Positions 1 to 7,895 of a stretch of 64,000 nucleotides of DNA are shown here, piece after piece (the stretch's first letter is position 1; each line of letters opens with the position of its first letter). The stretch covers positions 124,001-188,000 of the forward strand of contig NZ_JAFMOY010000128.1 of the NCBI RefSeq assembly GCF_019049625.1, written 5' to 3'. The notes below the pieces were generated by a model. The model did no database searches. It worked only from the letters and a program-made list of their open reading frames with translations, and was not told where the DNA came from. The position numbers and the translations under genes were made by a program. This DNA comes from Rahnella ecdela. Its GTDB lineage: Bacteria > Pseudomonadota > Gammaproteobacteria > Enterobacterales > Enterobacteriaceae.

Positions 1-303
1 AATGACATCACCGTGAACATCAAGGCGATCATCGAAAGCCGCGCGGGGAAAACCGCTTTCAACAATCAGTTCAAGCAGGCCATGATTCAGGTTGACGGGC
101 TCGACGATCCGGCGCGCGCCAATGAGAAAGCGAAAATCATTCAGTCATTCGAAGACGTCATTTCCGACAAGCATAATGAAACGCCTTACAGCTCCGTGGC
201 GCTGACCGATAAGGGCTACATCATCACGCAGGTCGAAAGCCACTCCACGACCATCAGCGAATGCTATGTCACGCCTTATAAGAAACCGGAAAACAACAAA
301 TAA
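1..303 (+). CDS. Hypothetical protein, C-terminal part (5' end outside window)
   Basis: An open frame runs in from the left edge and stops with TAA at 301-303. The first possible start inside the window is a GTG at 13, but it has no ribosome binding site and the frame is open upstream of it (Asn-Asp-Ile-Thr), so this is most likely the last ~100 residues of a longer protein. The visible part is hydrophilic and has no membrane segment. I do not recognise the family and assign no function. The next gene starts 10 bases after the stop on the same strand, so they may be cotranscribed. Confidence 0.6.
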   Translation, partial: NDITVNIKAIIESRAGKTAFNNQFKQAMIQVDGLDDPARANEKAKIIQSFEDVISDKHNETPYSSVALTDKGYIITQVESHSTTISECYVTPYKKPENNK

Positions 304-313
304 TCAGAGGGAA

Positions 314-799
314 ATGATGACCGTTTTAGTACCGATGAGTGCAGCATTTTATCAGGATTTCGCCGAACAGCTGGCGAAGGATTATGCCGAAGAGAATGTG
401 ACCGCCGGTCTGTGGCAGGCGGAAACGGCGCTGGAGCGTGCGCGTAGTTCAACACAAAGCGCACTGCCGCAAGGTGTTGATACGCCGGATCAGTTTCTTT
501 TTGAGATCAAAGCCGAAGAGCACGGCGAAACCGCGGGTTATTTATGGTTTTCCAGCGTGGAACGCTATGGCGTGCGCAGTGCGTTCGTGTACGAACTGAC
601 GGTGCACCCGCAATTTCGCCGTCAGGGTCATGCGGCGGCGGCATTCAGATTGATGGAAGAACGCCTGCGGGCACAGGGCTGTGTGGCAATCGAACTGAAT
701 GTCTTTGCCGGCAATCCCGGTGCGCAGGCGCTGTACGCCAGCCTTGGTTACGTCACGACGAAAATGAATATGCGCAAACCGCTTAGCGTGAATACTTAA
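314..799 (+). CDS. GNAT family N-acetyltransferase
   Basis: A 161-residue GNAT-fold acyltransferase that would transfer an acetyl group from acetyl-CoA to an unknown amine. The acetyl-CoA pyrophosphate loop is visible as RRQGHA near residues 102-107, preceded by a hydrophobic strand ending in TVHP, and followed by the typical GNPGAQALYASLGY segment near the C terminus. The ATG at 314 is chosen because a GAGGGAAA ribosome binding site lies just upstream; the open frame extends further up into the preceding gene without a better start. The 3' end overlaps the convergent GNAT gene by 17 bases. Substrate unknown. Confidence 0.8.
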   Translation: MMTVLVPMSAAFYQDFAEQLAKDYAEENVTAGLWQAETALERARSSTQSALPQGVDTPDQFLFEIKAEEHGETAGYLWFSSVERYGVRSAFVYELTVHPQFRRQGHAAAAFRLMEERLRAQGCVAIELNVFAGNPGAQALYASLGYVTTKMNMRKPLSVNT

Positions 800-1235
800 T
801 AAATTCAGTGAGTTTTCCAATACGATCGTAAAGTTTTCGCGCCGTGTGGTTAGTGGTTTTCGTCGTCCAGTAGACATTGGCTTTGTCGTTCTGGTCGGCG
901 TAAGCGTAAACCGCTTCTATCAGCTTCTGCCCGATTCCCAGTTTTCGCGCGCTGTCATCGACGTATAAATCCTGCAAATAGACCACCTGCTGCATGTGCC
1001 AGCCATGCTCGTGATTGATACAGTTCACCAGGCCTACCATTTTCCCTTCATATTCTGCCACATAGCCAAACATGTCGGCATAGTCAGGCTGCGACAAACG
1101 CTCGAAAGTATAATCAAATTGCGCCGGATCCAGATCTGACTGGTAAAAATCCAGATAATCACGCCAGAGAATTTCCCAACCTTCGCGGTCAGCAGGCGTT
1201 AACGGGCGGATCACTACATCTTGCTGCTGGCTCAT
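783..1235 (-). CDS. GNAT family N-acetyltransferase
   Basis: A 150-residue GNAT acetyltransferase. The beta4-alpha3 acetyl-CoA signature is visible as LYVDDSARKLGIGQKLIEA in the central part, and the C-terminal NHTARKLYDRIGK matches the family's last conserved helix. The ATG has an AGGAGAA ribosome binding site seven bases upstream. The tail overlaps the tail of the GNAT gene on the plus strand by 17 bases. The two proteins are not obviously close relatives, so recent duplication is not supported. Substrate cannot be read from the sequence. Confidence 0.82.
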   Translation of the reverse strand: MSQQQDVVIRPLTPADREGWEILWRDYLDFYQSDLDPAQFDYTFERLSQPDYADMFGYVAEYEGKMVGLVNCINHEHGWHMQQVVYLQDLYVDDSARKLGIGQKLIEAVYAYADQNDKANVYWTTKTTNHTARKLYDRIGKLTEFIKYSR

Positions 1236-1264
1236 CAGGTCATTCTCCTCAGGAAATGAAAACG

Positions 1265-1831
1265 TTACGGACGCGACTGCGGATAATGTATCAGGTCGTG
1301 GAAACGCACGGAATGACCACTTTCGTTGCGGTAAGCATGTGCGCAGTCGGCGGCAAATCGGAGGGCTTCACCAGCGTTCAGCACGCGTGTCACACCGTCT
1401 ACGGTCAGCGTCAGTTCACCTTCAGTCACAATTACATGCTCAATAACACCGGCCTCGTGCGGCGTGGATTCGCTGCAACCGCCCGGTTCGAGATCGATAA
1501 CAAACATATCCATCCGCAAAGTCGTGTCATAAGGGAATAACGGCACGACGCGCATCCCTGAGGTTTTGCTGTTAAAGGTGGTCAGTAAACCGTGACGATG
1601 CAATGCCGCTGAGTGTTCGGGTGGCGTTTCGAGAAATTCCGAAAACGAGACATTCAGCCCGCTGGCGATTTTCCATAATGTCGCCACGGTAGGACTGGAT
1701 TCGCCGCGCTCAATCTGACCCAGCATGGCCTTACTGACGCCGGTTTTTTCTGCCGTCTGAGTGAGACTCCAGCCGCGTTCGCTGCGCACGGCCTTTAGCT
1801 GGCTGCCAATATGGCGGGTGAGTTCCTGCAT
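1265..1831 (-). CDS. sutR: XRE-family regulator with C-terminal cupin domain (SutR/YdcN-like)
   Basis: A 188-residue regulator with an N-terminal lambda-repressor type helix-turn-helix (SLTQTAEKTGVSKAMLGQIE, about residues 22-41) and a C-terminal single cupin domain likely to bind a small ligand. E. coli SutR (YdcN) has the same architecture and length and is linked to sulfur utilisation genes. The start at 1831 has an AGGAGA ribosome binding site; a further upstream ATG at 1861 lacks one. It is divergent from a ydcO-type transporter, as in E. coli, and two near-identical palindromes lie between them, which fits auto- and cross-regulation. Assignment to SutR rests on architecture and neighbour. 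Confidence 0.75.
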   Translation of the reverse strand: MQELTRHIGSQLKAVRSERGWSLTQTAEKTGVSKAMLGQIERGESSPTVATLWKIASGLNVSFSEFLETPPEHSAALHRHGLLTTFNSKTSGMRVVPLFPYDTTLRMDMFVIDLEPGGCSESTPHEAGVIEHVIVTEGELTLTVDGVTRVLNAGEALRFAADCAHAYRNESGHSVRFHDLIHYPQSRP

Positions 1832-1868
1832 TGTGTCTCCTCTGCGACGATGATCGTTCATCGCGATT

Positions 1869-1924
1869 GTGCGTTATAACGCACAGTGATATCTTGAGCG
1901 CATCAGATGTGCGCTATAACGCAC
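1869..1924. promoter_or_regulatory. Pair of palindromic operators between sutR-like gene and ydcO
   Basis: Two 16-bp palindromes lie in the divergent intergenic region: GTGCGTTATAACGCAC at 1869-1884 (perfect) and GTGCGCTATAACGCAC at 1909-1924 (one change). Their centres are 40 bp apart, close to four helical turns, as expected for a dimeric repressor binding cooperatively on one face. The likely ligand is the adjacent XRE-cupin regulator; that part is inference. Confidence 0.7.
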
Positions 1925-1968
1925 ATCAGCATACCGCCAGCGTCCGGTAACCCGAAGGATTTTCACAA

Positions 1969-3171
1969 ATGGCCACACGTTTTAGTTTGCAGGATGTCAC
2001 TTTTTCGGCGGTAATCGCCGGATTTGTTGCGGTGTTAGTCGGTTATACCAGCTCCGCGGCAATTATCTTTCAGGCGGCAGAAGCGGCGGGTGCCAGCGTG
2101 GCGCAAATCGGCGGCTGGCTGAGCATGCTGGGCCTGGGAATGGGCGTCACAAGTATTGGCCTTTCGCTTTACTACCGGACGCCCGTAGTGACAGCCTGGT
2201 CAACGCCAGGCGCGGCCTTGCTGGTCACCAGCCTGCCAGGCACGTCGCTTAACGAGGCCATCGGTGTGTTTGTTTTTGCCACCGGCCTGATCCTGCTGTG
2301 CGGCGTCACCGGTTTATTCGCCAGACTGATGCACTACATTCCACAGGCGCTTTCGGCTGCGATGCTGGGGGGGATTCTGCTGCGTTTCGGGCTGAATGCG
2401 TTTACCTCGCTGCAAAGCAATTTCGCCCTCGCGGGCACCATGTGTCTGGTGTATCTTCTGGCGAAACGCGCCCTTCCGCGTTATGCGGTGGTACTCGCGC
2501 TGGCGGCCGGGCTGATTGTCGCCGGATTACAGGGAGATATTGCGCTGCATGGCCAGACGCTGACGTTCGCGACTCCGGCATTTGTGATGCCGCATTTCAC
2601 GCTGTCCTCACTTATCGGCATCGGTATTCCGTTTTTTGTCGTGACGATGGCTTCGCAGAATGCACCGGGGATCGCCACGCTGAAAGCGCACGGCTATCAC
2701 CTGCCCGTGTCACCGCTGATTTCGTGGACGGCGCTGACGGCGTTAATTCTGGCGCCGTTCGGCGGATTTACCATCTGTATCGCCGCCATTACCGCCGCAA
2801 TTTGTATGGGCGAGGACATCCATCCTGACCCGAAAAAACGTTATATGGCGGCGGTGGCGGCAGGCATTTTTTATCTGATTGCCGGTGTATTTGGCGGCTC
2901 TATCGGCATGATTTTTACCGCGCTGCCGGAGGCGCTTATACACACTATCGCCGGGCTGGCGTTGCTCGGCACCATTGCGGGCAGTTTGTACCGTGCGCTG
3001 GAAAACGAACGTCAGCGCGACGCGGCGATTATCACCTTTCTGATCACTGCCTCCGGCGTCACGCTGCTGGGTGTCGGTTCGGCATTCTGGGGGCTGACGG
3101 GCGGTGTAATTACGCATCTGATCCTCAGCATTCCGGCGCGAAACCGAGATAAATCCGCCGGGAAAGATTGA
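1969..3171 (+). CDS. ydcO: BenE/YdcO family membrane transporter
   Basis: A 400-residue, very hydrophobic protein with about eleven or twelve membrane segments, matching the benzoate:H+ symporter (BenE) family and E. coli YdcO in length and in the N-terminal motif around GFVAVLVGYTSSAAIIFQAA. It sits in the inner membrane; substrate is not established for YdcO and cannot be read here. The ATG follows an AAGGA ribosome binding site. It is transcribed away from the SutR-like regulator across the paired palindromes, so that regulator probably controls it. Confidence 0.85.
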   Translation: MATRFSLQDVTFSAVIAGFVAVLVGYTSSAAIIFQAAEAAGASVAQIGGWLSMLGLGMGVTSIGLSLYYRTPVVTAWSTPGAALLVTSLPGTSLNEAIGVFVFATGLILLCGVTGLFARLMHYIPQALSAAMLGGILLRFGLNAFTSLQSNFALAGTMCLVYLLAKRALPRYAVVLALAAGLIVAGLQGDIALHGQTLTFATPAFVMPHFTLSSLIGIGIPFFVVTMASQNAPGIATLKAHGYHLPVSPLISWTALTALILAPFGGFTICIAAITAAICMGEDIHPDPKKRYMAAVAAGIFYLIAGVFGGSIGMIFTALPEALIHTIAGLALLGTIAGSLYRALENERQRDAAIITFLITASGVTLLGVGSAFWGLTGGVITHLILSIPARNRDKSAGKD

Positions 3172-3179
3172 GTCCGTTC

Positions 3180-3195
3180 AAGTTATGGGTAACAG
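3180..3195. promoter_or_regulatory. GntR/IdnR-like operator upstream of idnD
   Basis: Read on the minus strand the site is CTGTTACCCATAACTT, 13 of 16 matches by eye to the E. coli gluconate operator form ATGTTACCCGTAACAT used by GntR and the idonate regulator. It lies ~100 bp before the idnD start and beside a CRP site. No idnR or gntR gene is in the window. Confidence 0.45.
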
Positions 3196-3215
3196 GTTTT
3201 CGTAACACGGCACAA

Positions 3216-3231
3216 AGTGACGGCGATCACA
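3216..3231. promoter_or_regulatory. CRP-cAMP binding site upstream of idnD
   Basis: AGTGA-CGGCGA-TCACA matches the CRP half-sites TGTGA/TCACA in nine of ten positions with the correct six-base spacer. It is 63 bp before the idnD start. Catabolite control fits a sugar-acid dehydrogenase. Confidence 0.65.
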
Positions 3232-3293
3232 TTTTCTGAGTGACAAACCCTCTTTACTGGGCGCAATCAGGCCCTTTAAAGAGCGAGAATTTC

Positions 3294-4325
3294 ATGACTA
3301 TTGCCACACAATCCTGCGTCGTGACCGGGAAAAAAGACGTCTCGGTGATCGACCAGACCATCGATTACACAGGCCAGGGTACGCTGGTGAAAATCACCCG
3401 TGGTGGCATCTGCGGTTCCGACCTGCATTACTACGAACACGGCGCGGTGGGCGATTTCAAAGTACGCGAGGCGATGGTGCTCGGGCATGAAGTGGTTGGT
3501 GTGGTGGAGAAATCGGACAACCCAAATTTGCAACCCGGCCAGAAAGTCGCGCTGAACCCAAGCAAGCCCTGCAAAGCCTGTAAATACTGTTTATCGGGCG
3601 ATGAAAACCAGTGCACCACCATGAAATTCTTCGGCAGTGCGATGTATTTTCCGCACATCAACGGTGCGTTCACGCAGTATAAAATTGTCGACAGCAACCA
3701 GTGTATTCCTTACGACAATCAGGTCAGCGACCGTCTGATGGTGTTCGCAGAACCGCTGGCCGTTGCCATTCATGCCGTAAATCAGGCTGGCGATATTCAT
3801 GGCAAAACCGTGTTTGTTTCCGGCGTCGGCCCGATTGGCTGCTTAATCGTGCTGGCGGCGAAAGCCAAAGGCGCCGCACAAATCGTGGTGACCGACCCGA
3901 GCGAACGCTGCCGCACGCTGGCACTGGCGGTTGGCGCAAACAAAGCGCTTGACGCCGCACAAGGCGATTTCAGCGAATATCAGGCAGAGAAAGGCTTCTT
4001 CGATGTCTCCTTTGACGCTTCCGGTCACCCTTCTTCTATCCGCCGTTGTCTGGAAGTGACCCGCGCACGCGGCACGCTGGTACAGGTGGGTATGGGGGCG
4101 GTAGTGAATGAATTTCCGCTGATGATGCTGATTGCTAAAGAAATTAACTGGGTCGGCAGTTTCCGTTTCACGGAAGAATTCAACACAGCAGTTGAATGGC
4201 TGGCGAATAAAACCGTCGATCCGATGCCGTTACTTTCAGCCGAATTCCCGCAGGAAAGTCTGGTGGAAGCACTGGATTACGCGATGGATAAATCCAAAGC
4301 ATCGAAAGTGCAGCTGGTTTTCTAG
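3294..4325 (+). CDS. idnD: L-idonate 5-dehydrogenase
   Basis: A zinc-dependent medium-chain dehydrogenase that oxidises L-idonate to 5-ketogluconate. The 343-residue length equals E. coli IdnD, and segments such as TRGGICGSDLHYYEHG (catalytic zinc Cys), GHEVVG, the four-cysteine structural zinc loop (CKACKYCLSGDENQC), FFGSAMYFPH and the Rossmann GVGPIGC match closely. The ATG at 3294 gives the E. coli N terminus (TQSCVV...); upstream starts are not supported. The usual partners idnO, idnT, idnK and idnR are not adjacent, so it is an isolated member of the pathway. CRP-like and GntR-like sites lie upstream. Confidence 0.92.
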   Translation: MTIATQSCVVTGKKDVSVIDQTIDYTGQGTLVKITRGGICGSDLHYYEHGAVGDFKVREAMVLGHEVVGVVEKSDNPNLQPGQKVALNPSKPCKACKYCLSGDENQCTTMKFFGSAMYFPHINGAFTQYKIVDSNQCIPYDNQVSDRLMVFAEPLAVAIHAVNQAGDIHGKTVFVSGVGPIGCLIVLAAKAKGAAQIVVTDPSERCRTLALAVGANKALDAAQGDFSEYQAEKGFFDVSFDASGHPSSIRRCLEVTRARGTLVQVGMGAVVNEFPLMMLIAKEINWVGSFRFTEEFNTAVEWLANKTVDPMPLLSAEFPQESLVEALDYAMDKSKASKVQLVF

Positions 4326-4374
4326 TTCAGTCTGCAACGACACTCACAATATTAAAACGCCGTTTCATTTTATG

Positions 4375-4405
4375 ATGTCCTCTGATTTTTATCCTCAGAG
4401 GACAT
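4375..4405 (+). promoter_or_regulatory. 11-bp perfect hairpin containing the ribosome binding site of the DJ-1 gene
   Basis: ATGTCCTCTGA (4375-4385) and TCAGAGGACAT (4395-4405) form an uninterrupted 11-bp stem with a nine-base loop. The 3' arm holds AGAGGA, the only good ribosome binding site for the ATG at 4413. There is no U-run after the stem, so a simple terminator is unlikely; translational control is inferred. Confidence 0.6.
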
Positions 4406-4412
4406 TTGCATT

Positions 4413-5009
4413 ATGGTAAAGGACAACGCGAAAAAGCAGGTAGCACTGCTGCTGGCGGACGGATTTGAAGAAGGCGAAGCGGTGATTGTGCTCGATATTC
4501 TCGAGCGGCTGGAAATTCAGGTCACTACGCTGGCCTGCCAGAAAAGCCTGGCGCTGCGCACGTATCACGGTATTCAGATGCAGGCCAACGAATTGCTTTC
4601 CGCACAGGGCGACCGTTTATTCGATGCCGTCGTCATGCCCGGCGGGCCGGAAGGTTCAGTGGCGCTGGCGGCCAGCAAAGAGGTGGTGGAATTTGTCCGG
4701 CGTCATGATGAAGCCGGTAAACTGATTTGCCCGCTGTGCTCCGCCGCCGCGCGCGTGCTGGGCGGAAACGGGCTGCTGAAAGGCCGTCGCTACGTGTGTT
4801 CCGGTGATTTATACCAAGACGTGAAAGACGGTGTTTACGTCAATCAGTCCTTTGTTGAAGATGGCAATTTACTCAGCGGTAAAGGATTAGGGCTGGCATT
4901 CGATTTTGCTTTCCAGCTGGCGTACCGCCTGACCGGTGACGCTGAAACCACCAATTTCCAGGCCGATCATATCGATTACCACCACTGGCGTGCCGACCAG
5001 AAACTCTGA
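4413..5009 (+). CDS. DJ-1/PfpI (YajL-like) family protein
   Basis: A 198-residue protein of the DJ-1/PfpI class I glutamine-amidotransferase-like fold, likely cytoplasmic and involved in protein or carbonyl-stress protection. The nucleophile-elbow cysteine is visible in LICPLCSAAARVL near residue 110, and the conserved acidic residue in LLADGFEEGEA near residue 18; AVVMPGGPEG is the family glycine turn. Closest types are YajL/ThiJ and human DJ-1, but the exact activity (deglycase, chaperone, glyoxalase) cannot be told. Its ribosome binding site is inside a strong hairpin. Confidence 0.82.
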   Translation: MVKDNAKKQVALLLADGFEEGEAVIVLDILERLEIQVTTLACQKSLALRTYHGIQMQANELLSAQGDRLFDAVVMPGGPEGSVALAASKEVVEFVRRHDEAGKLICPLCSAAARVLGGNGLLKGRRYVCSGDLYQDVKDGVYVNQSFVEDGNLLSGKGLGLAFDFAFQLAYRLTGDAETTNFQADHIDYHHWRADQKL

Positions 5010-5152
5010 TCAAAATGCGGTGATTAAAACGCTGAACTTCCGGCGGATGACGAAGGTCGTCCGCCACTGTCAGTATCATGTCCGTTTTTGGCATTCTTCT
5101 CATCTCAATTCAGGCGCACACTGACTTCACACTCATCAGATGGAGTCCGAAA

Positions 5153-5707
5153 ATGACACACTGTGCCCTGTTGAACATCGATGTTCAGCGTTCCTTCGAA
5201 CAAAAAGATTTCTGGCAGCAGGATGATTTACCGGCTTTCAGCGCAGCATTAACCCGCCTGATCGACGGCTGTCAGGCTCGTAACGTACCGGTCATCGACG
5301 TATTTCACGTCAATCCTGAAGGCGTGTTTTCGCTGGATTCCGGTCTGGTAACGCCAATGTCTTTTCTCAGTCATCAGCCGCAACATGTGGTGCATAAACA
5401 CGTCCACAATTCCCTGACCGAATCCGGCCTCGACGGCTGGCTGCGTGAAAACGGCATCACGCATCTGATCATCGCCGGAATGCGCACCGAACAGTGCTGC
5501 GAAACCACGGCGCGCGTGGCGTCAGATCTGGGCTATTCCGTGACCTTTGTGACCGAAGCGACACTGACTTTCCCGATGACCCACGCCAGCGGCGTCACGC
5601 TGAGCGCGCAGGACATCAAACTGCGCACCGAACTGGTTCTCGCTGACCGCTTTGCCACCGTCACCGACGTATCCGGTGCGCTGGCGCAACTCGACCGCGC
5701 TGTGTGA
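5153..5707 (+). CDS. Isochorismatase-like cysteine hydrolase
   Basis: A 184-residue cytoplasmic hydrolase of the isochorismatase superfamily. The catalytic triad is visible: Asp in LLNIDVQRSF (residue ~9), Lys in VVHKHVHNSL, and Cys in MRTEQCCETTARVASDLGY. The family includes nicotinamidases, biuret and other amide hydrolases; the substrate is not evident. The start at 5153 directly precedes the family N terminus; the open frame upstream has no supported start. A GlxA-type regulator follows 35 bases later on the same strand, a common pairing for this hydrolase type. Confidence 0.85.
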   Translation: MTHCALLNIDVQRSFEQKDFWQQDDLPAFSAALTRLIDGCQARNVPVIDVFHVNPEGVFSLDSGLVTPMSFLSHQPQHVVHKHVHNSLTESGLDGWLRENGITHLIIAGMRTEQCCETTARVASDLGYSVTFVTEATLTFPMTHASGVTLSAQDIKLRTELVLADRFATVTDVSGALAQLDRAV

Positions 5708-5742
5708 AGATAGCGTTTTCCCCTGCGGACGGATGAAACATT

Positions 5743-6656
5743 ATGCAGCGAAAAGTCTACTTTGTGACGCTCCCCGGCGTGATGTCGTTAGACCTGACCG
5801 GTCCGGCGGAAGCGCTGCGCCTGAGCGGGCAATTCCATCTGCATTACATCGGGCCGCAGGCGGAAGTCATGATGTCGACCGGCCTGACGGTCAGCCATTT
5901 GCAGCCATTGCCTGAGAGCCTGCCCGCAGGCAGTATTCTGATCATGCCGGGCGTGGCGGAATCCGCCGAGAACTTTGCCTCGCCAGTTGCCCAAACGGCC
6001 TGCGACTGGCTGCATCAGCAAAAAAGCGCGATTGAAGCGGGGAGTTTAACGCTGGTGTGTATCTGCTCCGGCAGTCTGCTGGCGGGTAAAGCCGGGCTGC
6101 TCGACGGCTATCAGTGCACCACGCACCACGATGTGATCGACCGCTTACGCCAGCAGGTGCCCGCCGCGCAGGTAAAAGATAACCGGATATTTGTCGAAGA
6201 CCGTTTTGTGCTGACCAGTGCGGGCATCAGCGCCGGTATCGATCTGGCGCTACATCTGATCGCCACGCATTCAGGGCCGCAAGCCGCACTGGATGTCGCC
6301 CGCGAAATGGTGGTGTATTTCCGCCGTGGCGGCGATGATCCGCAACTTTCCCCGTGGCTGCGTTATCGCAATCACCTGCATCCCGCCGTACACCGCGCGC
6401 AAAACCTGATGGCCGCCGAGCCCGAATCTGCCTGGCAGTGGAAGATGTCGCCGCCAGAGCACACGTCAGTAGCCGCCACCTCACCCGCTTATTCCGCCAG
6501 CATCTGGGCATCAGCGTGCGCGATTACCATGAACAACTGCGCATCGCCGTCGCACAGCAACGCCTGCAACAAGGCGCGGGTATCGAAAAAGCCGCCCTCG
6601 CCGCCGGATTCTCATCGGCAAGGCAATTCAGACGGGCGCAGGAACGGTGGGGATAA
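5743..6656 (+). pseudogene. GlxA-family AraC-type regulator, frameshifted
   Basis: The first ~232 codons encode a DJ-1/PfpI-like ligand domain (LVCICSGSLLAGKAGLLDG, TTHHDVIDRL) of a GlxA-type regulator. The expected C-terminal AraC DNA-binding domain is present but in another frame: VEDVAARAHVSSRHLTRLFR and AALAAGFSSARQFRRAQ, ending at 6656. The frames meet at CAGTGGAAG (6436-6444); one extra G (CAGGTGGAAG) would restore a ~304-residue protein of normal family length. In the uncorrected frame, translation runs through unrelated sequence to 6804. Either a real inactivating deletion or a sequence error. Intact, it would probably regulate the preceding hydrolase gene. Confidence 0.8.
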
Positions 6657-6661
6657 ATCGT

Positions 6662-7657
6662 TCAACTCACCCAATTCCGCCGGTCTATTTTCCCCAGCCC
6701 CATCGCCAGTAATAAACCCCCGCCCAGACCGCAGGCAAACAGATACGCGACGTTCAGCAGCGGGTATTGCGGGAAATCGAGATGCTGGCTGCGCAGGCCG
6801 ATGATGATCAAGGCATGAAAACCGTAGATCGCCAGCGAATGGCGGGAGATCAGCGCAAATCCGGGCAGAATACGTTGCGCCACCGCGTTTTTGAAAACCA
6901 CAAATAGTGACATGGCGGAGATAAATACCAGCGGGCCGCTGTAGACGTAGAAAGTGTCGGCGAAATTTTGGTTTATCTGCATCTGCCGGTAGGTGCCCGT
7001 AGCAATCGCCAGCGTGCTGAGAATGAATGTAACGCTGGCGGCCAGCGTAATCGGGGTTTTTTCGGTATTAAGCTGGCTGATAGCACGCCCCATCAGGGCA
7101 TACAGCACGTAATAAAACGTATCGCCGCCAATGTACAGATCAAGCGGCAGCAGATGGATTTTCTGCCACGTCACGGCAGGTAGCTGCGGATTCGCCAGCA
7201 CGCCTAGCAGCATTCCGGCGATCAGCAGGTATCTGCCGGACACGGCTTTGACATTAATCAGCGGGGAAAGCAGGTAAATCACGATAATCGCGTAAAAGAA
7301 CCAAAGATGATAAAACACCGGCTTTTCCAGAATCAGGCGCAAAGAAGGCCAAAATCCGATTTTTGTCATCGTGAGAATATAGAGCAGCGAGACGGTACTG
7401 TAGAACAACAGGCATAAAGTGACGCGAAGGAAATGCCGTTTCTGCGCGCTCTTTTCGCCAAAAAACAGCGCACCGGAAATCATAAAGAACAGCGGCACAC
7501 AGACACGCGAAGCCGAATTGAGCAGATTGGCGACGGTCCATTCAGCGGTATGAACCGCAGCGAAATTGACCACCAGCGACGTACTGGCGTGGATAGCCAC
7601 CACCATTATGCAGGCGAGCGCGCGCAGATTATCGATCCAGCAGATTTTTTGGCTCAT
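6662..7657 (-). CDS. wecH: Acyltransferase 3 family membrane O-acetyltransferase
   Basis: A 331-residue integral membrane acyltransferase, the same length as E. coli WecH (YiaH), which acetylates the first GlcNAc of enterobacterial common antigen. Matching segments include IDNLRALACIMVVAIHAS (with the catalytic His), LLNSASRVCVPLFFMISG, FLRVTLCLLFYS, FYHLWFFYAIIVIYLLSPLI and GLISRHSLAIYGFHALII near the C terminus. About ten membrane segments are expected. It converges on the frameshifted regulator with a 5-base gap and diverges from mdfA. Confidence 0.9.
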   Translation of the reverse strand: MSQKICWIDNLRALACIMVVAIHASTSLVVNFAAVHTAEWTVANLLNSASRVCVPLFFMISGALFFGEKSAQKRHFLRVTLCLLFYSTVSLLYILTMTKIGFWPSLRLILEKPVFYHLWFFYAIIVIYLLSPLINVKAVSGRYLLIAGMLLGVLANPQLPAVTWQKIHLLPLDLYIGGDTFYYVLYALMGRAISQLNTEKTPITLAASVTFILSTLAIATGTYRQMQINQNFADTFYVYSGPLVFISAMSLFVVFKNAVAQRILPGFALISRHSLAIYGFHALIIIGLRSQHLDFPQYPLLNVAYLFACGLGGGLLLAMGLGKIDRRNWVS

Positions 7658-7895
7658 TACCTGCGAATTCCTTCTTTATGTGGGTCTCTTTGCAGCGTAG
7701 CGAGCTTTTACGCGGCTAACAAGGCAAAAGCGCCGATCTCAGATTGTGCTGAACATAAATCAGAAGATTGCGTTGCGCTCAAATTATCGGCAAAATAGCC
7801 GATATTGCTGCCTCGCTTGCGAAACCCGCCCGGACAGTCTCTTATTTTCTGCTAATTTTCAAACAATTAGCCTTACGCCTGTGAAATAACTAAAA

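Noticed and set aside
6439-6804. C-terminal extension of the GlxA-like frame to 6804
   Set aside because: After 6438 this frame is Ser/Pro-rich nonsense overlapping wecH, while the true AraC domain continues in another frame to 6656.
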